This document shows, piece by piece, positions 1-5,831 of a stretch of 5,831 nt of DNA. The notes beneath the pieces are model-generated. The model had not been told where the DNA came from, made no database searches, and was given only the letters and a program-made list of their open reading frames with translations. The position numbers were made by a program, and so were the translations under genes. The DNA is from Ignavibacteriaceae bacterium (GTDB lineage Bacteria > Bacteroidota > Ignavibacteria > Ignavibacteriales > Ignavibacteriaceae). Where the stretch lies: positions 1-5,831 of the forward strand of contig JANWIS010000195.1 in the NCBI GenBank assembly GCA_025449775.1, given 5' to 3'. Within the stretch, counting starts at the first letter, position 1, and every line of letters starts with the position of its first letter.

Positions 1-215
1 ATACTTTAGGCAGTCACTGTATGATTGGAGCCGGAACTGTTGTAACAAAAGATATTCCGGATTATGCACTAGTAGTTGGTGTTCCCGGAAAAATAATCGG
101 CTGGGTTTCTGAAGCCGGAACCAGATTAATATTTGATAAAAGTAACATTGCTTCCTGCGAAAAATCTAAAAAGAAATATCAGCTTAAAGATGGCTTTGTT
201 ACAGAATTAAAATAA
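1..215 (+). CDS. Hexapeptide-repeat sugar N-acetyltransferase, WbpD/WlbB-like (3' end only)
   Basis: Partial gene cut by the left edge. The reading frame is open from base 3 to a TAA at 213-215, giving about 70 C-terminal residues; the ATG at 21 lies inside the domain and is not the real start. What is seen: the end of a left-handed beta-helix (GSHCMIGAGTVVTKDIPDYA), then the LVVGVPGKIIGWVSEAG segment and a short tail with one Cys and a late KYQL. In established families, 'GAGxVVTKDVPxYALVVGxPAxxIGWxSExGxRL' followed by a C..Y.L tail is typical of UDP-2-acetamido-3-amino-2,3-dideoxy-glucuronate N-acetyltransferases (WbpD, WlbB). These use acetyl-CoA in the cytoplasm to make diacetylated sugars for O-antigen. 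The inferred role is therefore nucleotide-sugar modification for a surface glycan, consistent with the adjacent glycosyltransferase. The superfamily is certain; the exact substrate is not, because the catalytic N-terminal part is outside the window. Confidence 0.85.
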   Translation, partial: TLGSHCMIGAGTVVTKDIPDYALVVGVPGKIIGWVSEAGTRLIFDKSNIASCEKSKKKYQLKDGFVTELK

Positions 216-237
216 AGTCAATCGAAAATTTTAATTC
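204..237. terminator. AT-rich inverted repeat between convergent genes, possible bidirectional terminator
   Basis: Perfect 10-bp inverted repeat: GAATTAAAAT at 204-213 pairs with ATTTTAATTC at 228-237 around a 14-base loop. It starts in the last codons of the acetyltransferase gene and ends 3 bases before the stop codon of the convergent glycosyltransferase gene. The position suits a shared bidirectional terminator, with A/T tracts on both sides. The stem has only two G-C pairs, so strength is doubtful and a chance origin in AT-rich DNA is possible. Confidence 0.3.
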
Positions 238-240
238 GTA

Positions 241-1347
241 TTATTTTAATAAAGAATTAATTGCATCAACTACGCTAACCGAACTTATTTTTTCCATACA
301 AGATATTTCCTCCGTACAAAAATTCCTGTAATAGCATTTACACTCATCCGTACGTATTAATTTTATTCCTTTTCCATAAAGCTCTATCTCATTTGCTGAA
401 GTTGGTCCGAAAAGTGCGACAATATTTTTATCAAGTGCTGTTGCAATGTGGAGGGTAAGTGTATCGGCAGTTACGATTATGTCACAGAGATCAACTATTG
501 CTGCAAATTCCAGCAGAGAATTGTTGCTGCCTGAATTGATAAGATATTTTTTGTCTTCGGATAAATTTGTAAGCGTTTGATTTTCTGCAGGCCCACCAAG
601 TAAAAGTAAATAAAAATTGCTGGTATTTAGTTGATTAATTAATTCATTCCATCTTTTTATCGGCCAGCCTTTGCTCGGCCATTTCGGCCCGACTCCAACA
701 TTTAACCCTATTGTAGGTTTATCTTTTTTAATTCTGCTAAAAAAACTTTTACGTGAAACCCTGGCTTTTATTGATTCGGATATATGAATAACAGGTTTAT
801 GAACTGGAAGATTGAGTTCCAATATTTCATACATTATTTGCTGATAAGATTTCTGATTTGCTTTTTTAAAATCATCAAATGCACTCATCTCAAGCCATTG
901 TTCTGCTTCTTTTGAGGTTGCTTCAACAAATCCTTTCCGATCTAAAACGAATCCTATTTTATTTTTTCCCGATGCTAATGCAGCAATAGAAGAACTTAAC
1001 TTGGAAGTATCGAGATTGATGATAATATCAAAATCTTCTGCCTGCAACCTGAAACGTGCATCTTCATCCGCAATAATAATTTCATCAACAAGGGAATTTT
1101 TTTGAAACAATTCTTTAGAATCAAATTTGGTACACCAGACTATATAACTTTTCGGATATTTTTTCTTTAACGGTATAAGGATAGAAGTAGTCCGAAGTAC
1201 ATCTCCCACTGCATCGAGTTTTATAATTAGGATTTTGTTTGAGATCGGCTGATAATAATTACAGTCGTCGCACTTGATTCCATTTTCTTTATGATAGTGA
1301 CATGGTTTATCCCCTGAGAAGAAACGGCAGTCTTTTTTAAGAATCAT
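241..1347 (-). CDS. Glycosyltransferase family 9 protein (heptosyltransferase-like) with terminal cysteine clusters
   Basis: Predicted 368-residue cytoplasmic or membrane-associated GT-B fold enzyme of family GT-9, the family of ADP-heptose:LPS heptosyltransferases (WaaC, WaaF). Visible landmarks: the N-terminal nucleotide-fold strand and loop KILIIKLDAVGDVLRTT (38-54), where D49 matches the catalytic Asp of the WaaC 'GDV' motif; the start of the second Rossmann domain at PTIGLNVGVGPKWPSKGWP (211-229); LLLLGGPAE (247-255); and ADTLTLHIATAL..ALFGPT (294-316), the sugar-nucleotide-binding part, usually 'DSGPMHIAAAL..ALFGPT'. Odd features are a cysteine-rich leader (C7, C16, C26, C29) and a C-terminal cluster (C336, C338, C344, C350). 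I chose ATG at 1347: the frame can be extended by seven codons to a TTG at 1368, but that has no ribosome site, and MILK-DCR-F-GD-PC is how relatives with this leader usually begin. It likely transfers a sugar in LPS or other surface-glycan assembly. Donor and acceptor cannot be told. Confidence 0.88.
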   Translation of the reverse strand: MILKKDCRFFSGDKPCHYHKENGIKCDDCNYYQPISNKILIIKLDAVGDVLRTTSILIPLKKKYPKSYIVWCTKFDSKELFQKNSLVDEIIIADEDARFRLQAEDFDIIINLDTSKLSSSIAALASGKNKIGFVLDRKGFVEATSKEAEQWLEMSAFDDFKKANQKSYQQIMYEILELNLPVHKPVIHISESIKARVSRKSFFSRIKKDKPTIGLNVGVGPKWPSKGWPIKRWNELINQLNTSNFYLLLLGGPAENQTLTNLSEDKKYLINSGSNNSLLEFAAIVDLCDIIVTADTLTLHIATALDKNIVALFGPTSANEIELYGKGIKLIRTDECKCYYRNFCTEEISCMEKISSVSVVDAINSLLK

Positions 1348-1358
1348 GAAAGATAAAT

Positions 1359-1362
1359 TCCT
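1359..1362 (-). promoter_or_regulatory. Weak ribosome binding site supporting the ATG start of the GT-9 gene
   Basis: On the minus strand AGGA lies 11 bases upstream of the ATG at 1347. The spacing is a little long and the match short. It still favours this ATG over the upstream TTG at 1368, which is preceded only by an A-rich run. Confidence 0.35.
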
Positions 1363-1546
1363 GTGCAATTATTTTTTTTGAATCAGTTTTTACTAACGTT
1401 AATGAGTAAGAAAAATTTCTTCATTAAAATTATTAAATCAAATTTAAATTAATACGACACATTGATTTAATGCTGTTTTGTTGTTTTTATATTTATTTAA
1501 TTTTATTTTAAACACGATGCTTAAACTAATAAACTTATTATTAACT

Positions 1547-1552
1547 GGAGGG
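1547..1552 (+). promoter_or_regulatory. Strong ribosome binding site (GGAGGG) of the small membrane protein gene
   Basis: GGAGGG ends four bases before the ATG at 1557. It is the best Shine-Dalgarno match in the window and the main argument that the short frame after it is translated. Confidence 0.75.
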
Positions 1553-1556
1553 CAAA

Positions 1557-1829
1557 ATGGAACTTCGTAAGAGAGCATTCGGTATGGCAATAGGATTGGT
1601 ATGCGGGCTATTTGTTTTACTGGGTACTTGGGTTCTTTTATTGGGTAATGCACCAGGCGGTGTATTCTCAAAAATTGAAAATTTCTGTTTCGGATATACT
1701 TATAGTTGGGGTGGAGCATTTATAGGTTTTTTCTGGTGTTTTGTATATGGATTTTTCGCAGGGGTTTTAGTTGCATGGTTTTATGAAGTATTTAGTAAAA
1801 TGCTATACAAGACAGGTTCTGCTAAGTAG
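1557..1829 (+). CDS. Small two-helix inner-membrane protein, function unknown
   Basis: A 90-residue protein with a strong upstream ribosome site. The N-terminus MELRKR is basic and is followed by two hydrophobic segments, about residues 8-30 and 52-77, joined by a loop of about 20 residues that contains FCFGYTYSWGG (43-53). The tail KMLYKTGSAK is also basic. By the positive-inside rule both ends probably face the cytoplasm with the loop outside. From memory, small proteins with the pattern 'LRxKAFGLAxGIxWGL..TWxxLL...GYxxSxxGxxIGxxWxFxxGFxxGxxxAWxY' recur in environmental bacteria and are sometimes auto-annotated as 'bacteriophage holin'. I see no phage genes here, so that label should not be taken as function. 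It is transcribed divergently from the GT-9 gene with 209 bp between the starts and has no near downstream partner. Being real is likely; the role is unknown. Confidence 0.8.
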   Translation: MELRKRAFGMAIGLVCGLFVLLGTWVLLLGNAPGGVFSKIENFCFGYTYSWGGAFIGFFWCFVYGFFAGVLVAWFYEVFSKMLYKTGSAK

Positions 1830-1882
1830 AATTATTGCCTTAGTTCTTTAGTGATCTTTTAAAAATCGGGACAAGATTGTTT

Positions 1883-1909
1883 CCTTCCTTCCTTAAGGAA
1901 AAAGGAAGG
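1883..1909. repeat. TTCC-rich inverted repeat downstream of the small gene
   Basis: CCTTCCTT at 1887-1894 pairs perfectly with AAGGAAGG at 1902-1909 around a 7-base loop. Because TTCC is repeated about three and a half times from 1881, the 1883-1890 copy can pair with the same right arm in another register. It lies 54 bases after the small gene's stop codon, where a terminator might be, but no T-run follows the stem directly. It could be a weak terminator or a copy of an interspersed palindromic repeat. Confidence 0.4.
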
Positions 1910-2242
1910 TAGGATGTTATTCTTTATTAATGAATCAACAACATCAAAGTCGGGTGAAGAATAATTTTTAAGTACCCACAACAAAGTTCTAAATAGTGAT
2001 AGTACATCAGATCAATAATACTAATCACAATACATTTCTTTTTTTAAACTTAATTTATTATCAATTATTCATTAACACTTCAAAAAATCTTCTATATAGT
2101 TCAATTTGTAAGATAAGTCCTAAAATCAATGACTTGAGAGAAATCTGCCTTTAATATGTTACAATTAAAAAATATTGTTGCGTTTATGTGTTTTGATAAT
2201 AAATTAAGAGTGCCTGAGAATATGAGCAAATTGTCGCTCAAT

Positions 2243-2277
2243 CCAACATTGTCGTCAATTTTTGACGGTGTATTTGG
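2243..2277. repeat. Small hairpin with a 3-base loop
   Basis: CGTCAA (2253-2258) and TTGACG (2262-2267) form a perfect 6-bp stem around TTT. Three G-T wobble pairs extend it, and after a three-base internal mismatch CCAA (2243-2246) pairs with TTGG (2274-2277). No T-run follows. It lies in the gene-free stretch and has no known role. Confidence 0.3.
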
Positions 2278-2377
2278 TATAATCAATTAATTGTAAGTCA
2301 AATTATTTTAATACAAAACCGATGAAGATATCTTGAAAATGGCACCTTAATTGAAACTGTTATAAACCAATGGTGGT

Positions 2378-2421
2378 CGGTTAACAAAATAAGCAATTCA
2401 ATAAGGCTTTCTTGCTGACCG
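2378..2421 (+). promoter_or_regulatory. Imperfect hairpin in the presumed 5' leader of the secreted protein gene
   Basis: The arm 2378-2394, starting CGGT, pairs with the arm 2406-2421, ending ACCG, around an 11-base loop (2395-2405). About 14 pairs form, including one T-G wobble, interrupted by two mismatches (2384/2415 and 2388/2411) and one bulged T (2390). It ends 33 bases before the ribosome binding site of the 981-residue protein. As RNA it could be a 5' leader structure; as DNA, an operator. No promoter can be placed with confidence, so which applies is unknown. Confidence 0.35.
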
Positions 2422-2454
2422 AAAATTCTAGTTGTTTATACTTCATGACATTTA

Positions 2455-2459
2455 GGGAG
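2455..2459 (+). promoter_or_regulatory. Ribosome binding site (GGGAG) of the secreted protein gene
   Basis: AGGGAGA precedes two adjacent ATG codons at 2465 and 2468, giving spacings of 5 and 8 bases from GGGAG. Either ATG could start the protein. The frame is closed just upstream by a TAG at 2453-2455, so no longer N-terminus is possible. Confidence 0.6.
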
Positions 2460-2464
2460 AATAT

Positions 2465-5410
2465 ATGATGCAAATATTTTATGCCCTTATCTTAGTAATT
2501 ATATTACCATTCTCATTTTATCCCCAAGCCGGCTCAGATATCTGGTTCGTAACTCCGACTGGTGCTGGATCTCATAACGGAACTTCAAGAGCAAATGCCT
2601 GGTCTCTGGCAGAGATAAGCTATAGTGTTATTCAACCTGGGGATTATGTTTACTTTGGACAGGGTACATACGGTTCATTCACTCCTGGTAAATCAGGTAC
2701 ACCTGGAAACATTATTACTTATATGGCAGATCCAATAAATGTTCTGCCAGCTACTTTTGTCAGCTCAGGCAACGGGGTAAACATTTCAAACAAAAAGTAC
2801 ATTCGAATAAAGAAATTAAGTATTCGTAATTCAGGCATAGGCGTTCGTCTTACTAATCCGATTAATAATGTCTTTCTGGATTCTTTAAGAATTACAAAGT
2901 GTATTAATTCAATCTGGCAATATGGTGATTATAATGCTGCAGGTTCAGGTGGTCCGAAAGCAGCCAAGATGGATTCTGTTTGGATAAGATGGTGTTATGT
3001 AGTATGTGATACCCAGGTTAATGCACAAACGGATTTAATTTCTTGCTATGGAGGCCAAAACAATACATTCTTGATAGGAAATTATATTGAAAATAAAAAT
3101 GTAGCAGGTGATACACCAAGTGGTCAGCATATTGATTGTGTCCAATATTACAATTGGACAGGCAATGTAACCTATGCAAATAATTATTTTAAAAATATAT
3201 GTAAATACAATTCACAGATAATGATGAATGGAAACAGTCACGCTGGTTATGTATCCATCTGGTATAATAATGTTTTCACAAGTATAGGAACAGGTGTAGC
3301 ACAATATTTTGCTTCAGGAAATGGCGGTCAACAAATGCCTAACGGAAGAAATATTGTGATCAATAATACTTTTTATGCGAATGCTGATGGGACAACTTCA
3401 GGAACACATTATGATTACACTGATACTATGTACTTCAAGAATAATTTATGTGTGATACAGGATGATTGCGGACCGGTCTGGTATCCTTCAAGTGTAATAA
3501 AAACAAATATAGATTATAACCTGTGGTTTGTAAATGGTTCAAGTAATGAGGGACCAAGAATAGCTGCAGGATGCAGAACTTTTTCATATTGGCAAGGAAC
3601 AGGCGCTGATCCAAATGGAATGAGTTCAAACCCTTTATTCCTCGATGTACTTAATTCAAATTTTTCACTTCTTGCCGGATCACCAGCTACAAATAATGGA
3701 GCTAACCTGCAATCATTGGTTGAAGGCTGGGGAATACAGGGAGTTGAATGGGAATGTTTTAACAACCCTTATATTCCTTGGAGTTATCCTGTTCCAAGAG
3801 GAAGCAATCCGACAATAGGTGCCTGGGAATTTCCAGGTGCCGGAGGAAATTATCCTCCAAATGCACCATCAAATCCTTTTCCTGCTAACGGCGGATCAGG
3901 TTTACCAATAAATTTAACGATGAGCTGGACTTGCAGCGACCCTGATGGTGACCCATTAACATATGATATTTATTTTGGAACTAATAACAATCCTCCACTT
4001 GTATCGGTTAATCAGTTACTCACAACTTTTTTACCAGGATTATTAAATACTAACACAACATATTATTGGCGTGTTGTTGCAAAAGATAACCAGGGAAATT
4101 CTACTTCAAGCAGTGTCTGGAATTTTTCAACTGTATTAATAGATTTAACAGCGCCTGAAGTTGTAAGTGCTACACTTTTGGATTCAGTTACGCTGCTAAT
4201 AAATTTTTCTGAACCGCTTGAGCAATCTGGTGCTCAAAATACAGCCAACTACTCAATAACCAACAATATTAATGTGTTTTCTGCTTCTTTAACAGGAAGT
4301 ACAGTTTCATTAACTACATCAACACATACTCCTGCAACTTATACTGTAACAGTAAACAATATAACTGATCTTGCAGGCAATGAAATTTCATCAACAGCAA
4401 ATTTTGCTGATTACGATTATGTTTTTATGGAAGAACTTGTCCAACTAAATATTGTTGAAGCTTATGCAGCTCAATGGTTCCAGAACTATGTACCACCAAA
4501 CTCAATAGATGGAATCACTTACTATGTTAATCCAGAATCAAGATGGGGAGGTGCTATTCCAATGCCGGATGAAATAAGGTTTGATCTTGGAGATGAGAAA
4601 ATTGTCGGGCAAACCAGGTTTTCATTCGTTGACTGGTCAAGCGGAAGAATTTATGTTTATTCTGTCTTTACATCCGATGATGCGATTAATTGGACACCAA
4701 TTGCAGAATCAGTTTCATCATCATCAAGCGAATGGACAATACTTGATTTTGAACTTATACCTTGCAGATATATAAAATTAGTTTCACTTTCTAACAATCA
4801 AAGTCAGTGGGCTGGTTTGTATGAAGCAGAAATATGGGGATTAGATGTAGTACCGGTTGAATTAACTTCGTTCGGTGGATCTTATTCTAATGGAACGGTA
4901 ACACTTGAATGGGTTACTGCGTCCGAAACTAATTGTCTTGGTTTTGAAGTTCAAAGAAAAAGTGATACTACTCCTTATGTTCAAATTGGATTTATAGATG
5001 GAAATGGAACAACAACAAATCAGAACACTTATAATTTCAGTGATCAGGATTTAACTGAAAGCAGGTACTATTACAGACTAAAAGAAATATCGAAAACCGG
5101 TGTGTCCACTTATTCACCAGAGATATTTGTCGATATTCCCGAACTTGCAAATTATGAATTGATGCAGAATTACCCGAACCCTTTCAACCCATCAACAGTT
5201 ATTAGAATACAACTGCCAAATAAAACTAATATAAAACTGACAGTTTACAATATGATTGGTGAAATGGTGTCGGTAATCGCAGCCGGTGAATTTAGTGCCG
5301 GAAGTCATGAATTTACTTTCGATGCATCAGGACTTGTATCAGGAGTTTATTTATACAGATTAGAAACCTCAGAGTTTACAGATATTAAAAAGATGGTACT
5401 CCTTCAATAA
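2465..5410 (+). CDS. Secreted multidomain beta-helix/discoidin protein with type IX secretion sorting domain
   Basis: A 981-residue protein, probably exported by Sec and then passed through the outer membrane by the type IX (Por) system. Seen in order: hydrophobic signal peptide (1 to about 22); right-handed parallel beta-helix (about 25-457), opening with WFVTPTGAG...QPGDYVYF and closing with SNPLFLDVLNSNFSLLAGSPA and TIGAWEF; Fn3-like module (464-557) with WTCSDPDGDPLTYDIYFG and TTYYWRVVAKD; Big_5-like Ig module (561-652, TAPEVVSA...LAGNEISS); discoidin/F5/8 type C domain (about 657-794); a second Fn3-like module (797-893, PVELTSF..LEWVTASETN); and type A sorting domain (899-981) with NYPNPFNPST and GVYLYRLETSEFTDIKKMVLLQ. 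The helix carries an HxDxxQ motif at 222-227, similar to a conserved strand in pectate-lyase-like proteins. Beta-helix plus discoidin modules usually bind or cleave polysaccharides; lyase, hydrolase or pure adhesin function cannot be distinguished. It appears monocistronic, with its own terminator. Confidence 0.9.
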   Translation: MMQIFYALILVIILPFSFYPQAGSDIWFVTPTGAGSHNGTSRANAWSLAEISYSVIQPGDYVYFGQGTYGSFTPGKSGTPGNIITYMADPINVLPATFVSSGNGVNISNKKYIRIKKLSIRNSGIGVRLTNPINNVFLDSLRITKCINSIWQYGDYNAAGSGGPKAAKMDSVWIRWCYVVCDTQVNAQTDLISCYGGQNNTFLIGNYIENKNVAGDTPSGQHIDCVQYYNWTGNVTYANNYFKNICKYNSQIMMNGNSHAGYVSIWYNNVFTSIGTGVAQYFASGNGGQQMPNGRNIVINNTFYANADGTTSGTHYDYTDTMYFKNNLCVIQDDCGPVWYPSSVIKTNIDYNLWFVNGSSNEGPRIAAGCRTFSYWQGTGADPNGMSSNPLFLDVLNSNFSLLAGSPATNNGANLQSLVEGWGIQGVEWECFNNPYIPWSYPVPRGSNPTIGAWEFPGAGGNYPPNAPSNPFPANGGSGLPINLTMSWTCSDPDGDPLTYDIYFGTNNNPPLVSVNQLLTTFLPGLLNTNTTYYWRVVAKDNQGNSTSSSVWNFSTVLIDLTAPEVVSATLLDSVTLLINFSEPLEQSGAQNTANYSITNNINVFSASLTGSTVSLTTSTHTPATYTVTVNNITDLAGNEISSTANFADYDYVFMEELVQLNIVEAYAAQWFQNYVPPNSIDGITYYVNPESRWGGAIPMPDEIRFDLGDEKIVGQTRFSFVDWSSGRIYVYSVFTSDDAINWTPIAESVSSSSSEWTILDFELIPCRYIKLVSLSNNQSQWAGLYEAEIWGLDVVPVELTSFGGSYSNGTVTLEWVTASETNCLGFEVQRKSDTTPYVQIGFIDGNGTTTNQNTYNFSDQDLTESRYYYRLKEISKTGVSTYSPEIFVDIPELANYELMQNYPNPFNPSTVIRIQLPNKTNIKLTVYNMIGEMVSVIAAGEFSAGSHEFTFDASGLVSGVYLYRLETSEFTDIKKMVLLQ

Positions 5411-5421
5411 AAATTTTTATT

Positions 5422-5456
5422 ACCTTCGGGGTTCAATTAGACCCCGAGGGTTTTTT
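5422..5456 (+). terminator. Rho-independent terminator of the secreted protein gene
   Basis: CCTTCGGGGT (5423-5432) pairs with ACCCCGAGGG (5441-5450), ten pairs with one T-G wobble, around a short loop, followed at once by six T (5451-5456). It begins 13 bases after the stop codon. The GC-rich stem stands out from its AT-rich surroundings and is a textbook intrinsic terminator. Confidence 0.92.
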
Positions 5457-5623
5457 AAATTTCCCCTCCAAAATAAATTTACATTCAACACAAAAGCCAT
5501 TTTATTTTTAAACCTAATTTTAATTCTGTTCGTTTAAGTAAATACAAATAGCAAGCATCTTGTATAAAAAATCCACAGGTAATTAACTACATTTTTTTTT
5601 GACCTTTAATTCATTGCGGAAAA

Positions 5624-5656
5624 ATTGGTATCTTGCACTTAGAAGTTATTACCAAT
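5624..5656. repeat. Inverted repeat ATTGGTA / TACCAAT
   Basis: ATTGGTA (5624-5630) and TACCAAT (5650-5656) are perfect 7-base inverted arms separated by 19 bases. The left arm overlaps the weak -7-like TATCTTG, so an operator is conceivable, but arms of this length also arise by chance in AT-rich DNA. Confidence 0.2.
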
Positions 5657-5720
5657 CAAATCGGGGCTATAACATATAATACATTTTCGTATTTAACTGA
5701 TTGATTCGTTTTTAATTTCC

Positions 5721-5814
5721 TGCATTATTTAGGGCGACTTCTTAGCTTAGTATTTAATTAACTATTTCTTTCTTTAGATTTTGTTGTAATTCTATGCTAA
5801 GAAAAATTAATGCA
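5721..5814. repeat. Nested imperfect inverted repeat near the right edge
   Basis: Outer arms TGCATTA (5721-5727) and TAATGCA (5808-5814) enclose inner arms TTCTTAGC (5739-5746) and GCTAAGAA (5796-5803). The inner stem extends inward with 6 of the next 8 positions paired (to 5754 and 5788). The two arm pairs lie in the same order, giving a possible long stem with an asymmetric internal loop. No T-run or gene explains it. Confidence 0.25.
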
Positions 5815-5831
5815 ATCTAATTGGTTTTCTA

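Larger units (their letters stand above)
1830..2464. other. Long intergenic stretch without a convincing gene
   Basis: About 635 AT-rich bases separate the small membrane protein from the secreted protein gene. Stops are frequent in all frames. The longest frame is a 61-codon minus-strand one (2101-2286) with no ribosome site and no family resemblance I can name. What can be seen are three inverted repeats, listed separately: the TTCC-rich hairpin at 1883-1909, a small hairpin at 2243-2277 and an imperfect hairpin at 2378-2421. I see no tRNA, insertion-sequence ends or CRISPR repeats. A small RNA or a decayed gene cannot be excluded. Confidence 0.6.
5457..5831. other. Right-end stretch without a gene
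   Basis: The last 375 bases after the terminator are very AT-rich and have stops in all frames; I can support no coding region or RNA gene. Two inverted repeats occur, at 5624-5656 and 5721-5814. TATCTTG at 5629-5635 resembles a Bacteroidota-type -7 element (TAnnTTTG), but the only upstream TTGAC (5599-5603) is about 25 bases away, too far for a good match. A gene may begin beyond the right edge, making this its upstream region. Confidence 0.5.

Noticed and set aside
1462..1495. Possible promoter before the small gene: TTGATT at 1462-1467 and TATATTTA at 1488-1495
   Set aside because: The spacer is 20 bases for the classical pattern, and the TTTG/TAnnTTTG pattern does not fit. In such AT-rich DNA the match is not meaningful.
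1444..1719. Minus-strand open frame overlapping the small membrane protein gene
   Set aside because: It is antisense to a better-supported gene with a strong ribosome site, and its product has no domain-like features.
1557..1829. Phage holin function for the small membrane protein
   Set aside because: Two helices and small size are not enough. There is no endolysin or other phage gene nearby.
2101..2286. Minus-strand open frame of 61 codons in the intergenic stretch
   Set aside because: It has no ribosome site before its ATG and no recognisable motif, and it covers a hairpin. It is most likely a chance frame, though a gene remnant cannot be fully excluded.
3435..3765. Two overlapping minus-strand open frames inside the secreted protein gene
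   Set aside because: They are shadows of the beta-helix coding sequence, without ribosome sites or family resemblance.
4581..4775. Plus-strand out-of-frame open frame within the discoidin domain coding region
   Set aside because: It lies in another frame of a clearly coding region, and its product is low-complexity.
5407..5420. Palindrome ATAAAAATTTTTAT just after the secreted protein stop codon
   Set aside because: It is made only of A and T, and the strong GC-rich terminator immediately downstream explains the gene end.

Overview
The window is AT-rich and reads like a chromosomal segment from the Bacteroidota/Ignavibacteriota (FCB) group. The best evidence is the large protein in the right half, which ends in a type IX secretion (Por) C-terminal sorting domain with the NYPNPFNPST signature. 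That motif, with the low GC and the 'PVELTSF' Fn3-like module before the tail, fits Ignavibacteriales-like organisms best. The taxonomic call is an inference from protein style, not from a marker gene.

Left part (1-1347): this looks like the edge of a surface-polysaccharide locus. The 3' end of a left-handed beta-helix (hexapeptide-repeat) sugar N-acetyltransferase of WbpD/WlbB type enters from the left edge. It converges on a complete minus-strand GT-9 glycosyltransferase (heptosyltransferase-like) with unusual cysteine clusters at both ends. A perfect AT-rich 10-bp inverted repeat covers the 25-bp gap between the two stop codons. Together they suggest assembly of nucleotide-sugar-derived glycans for LPS/O-antigen or a related cell-surface glycan.

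Middle (1348-2464): a 209-bp divergent spacer leads to a small two-helix membrane protein of unknown function with a strong ribosome binding site. After it come about 635 bases with no credible gene. They hold a TTCC-rich hairpin, a second small hairpin, and a longer imperfect hairpin just before the next gene.

Right part (2465-5456): one 981-residue secreted multidomain protein, in order signal peptide, right-handed parallel beta-helix, Fn3-like, Big_5-like Ig fold, discoidin (F5/8 type C), Fn3-like, T9SS sorting domain. It is followed by a clear rho-independent terminator, so it is probably a single-gene transcription unit. Its architecture suggests a cell-surface or released glycan-binding, possibly glycan-cleaving, protein, but no catalytic activity can be proven here. 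The last 375 bases are non-coding as far as can be seen and contain two inverted repeats.

I see no CRISPR array, tRNA, rRNA, intact mobile element or defence system. The window looks largely ordinary. The most notable items are the cysteine-rich GT-9 enzyme, the small membrane protein and the modular T9SS cargo with its uncharged signal peptide.
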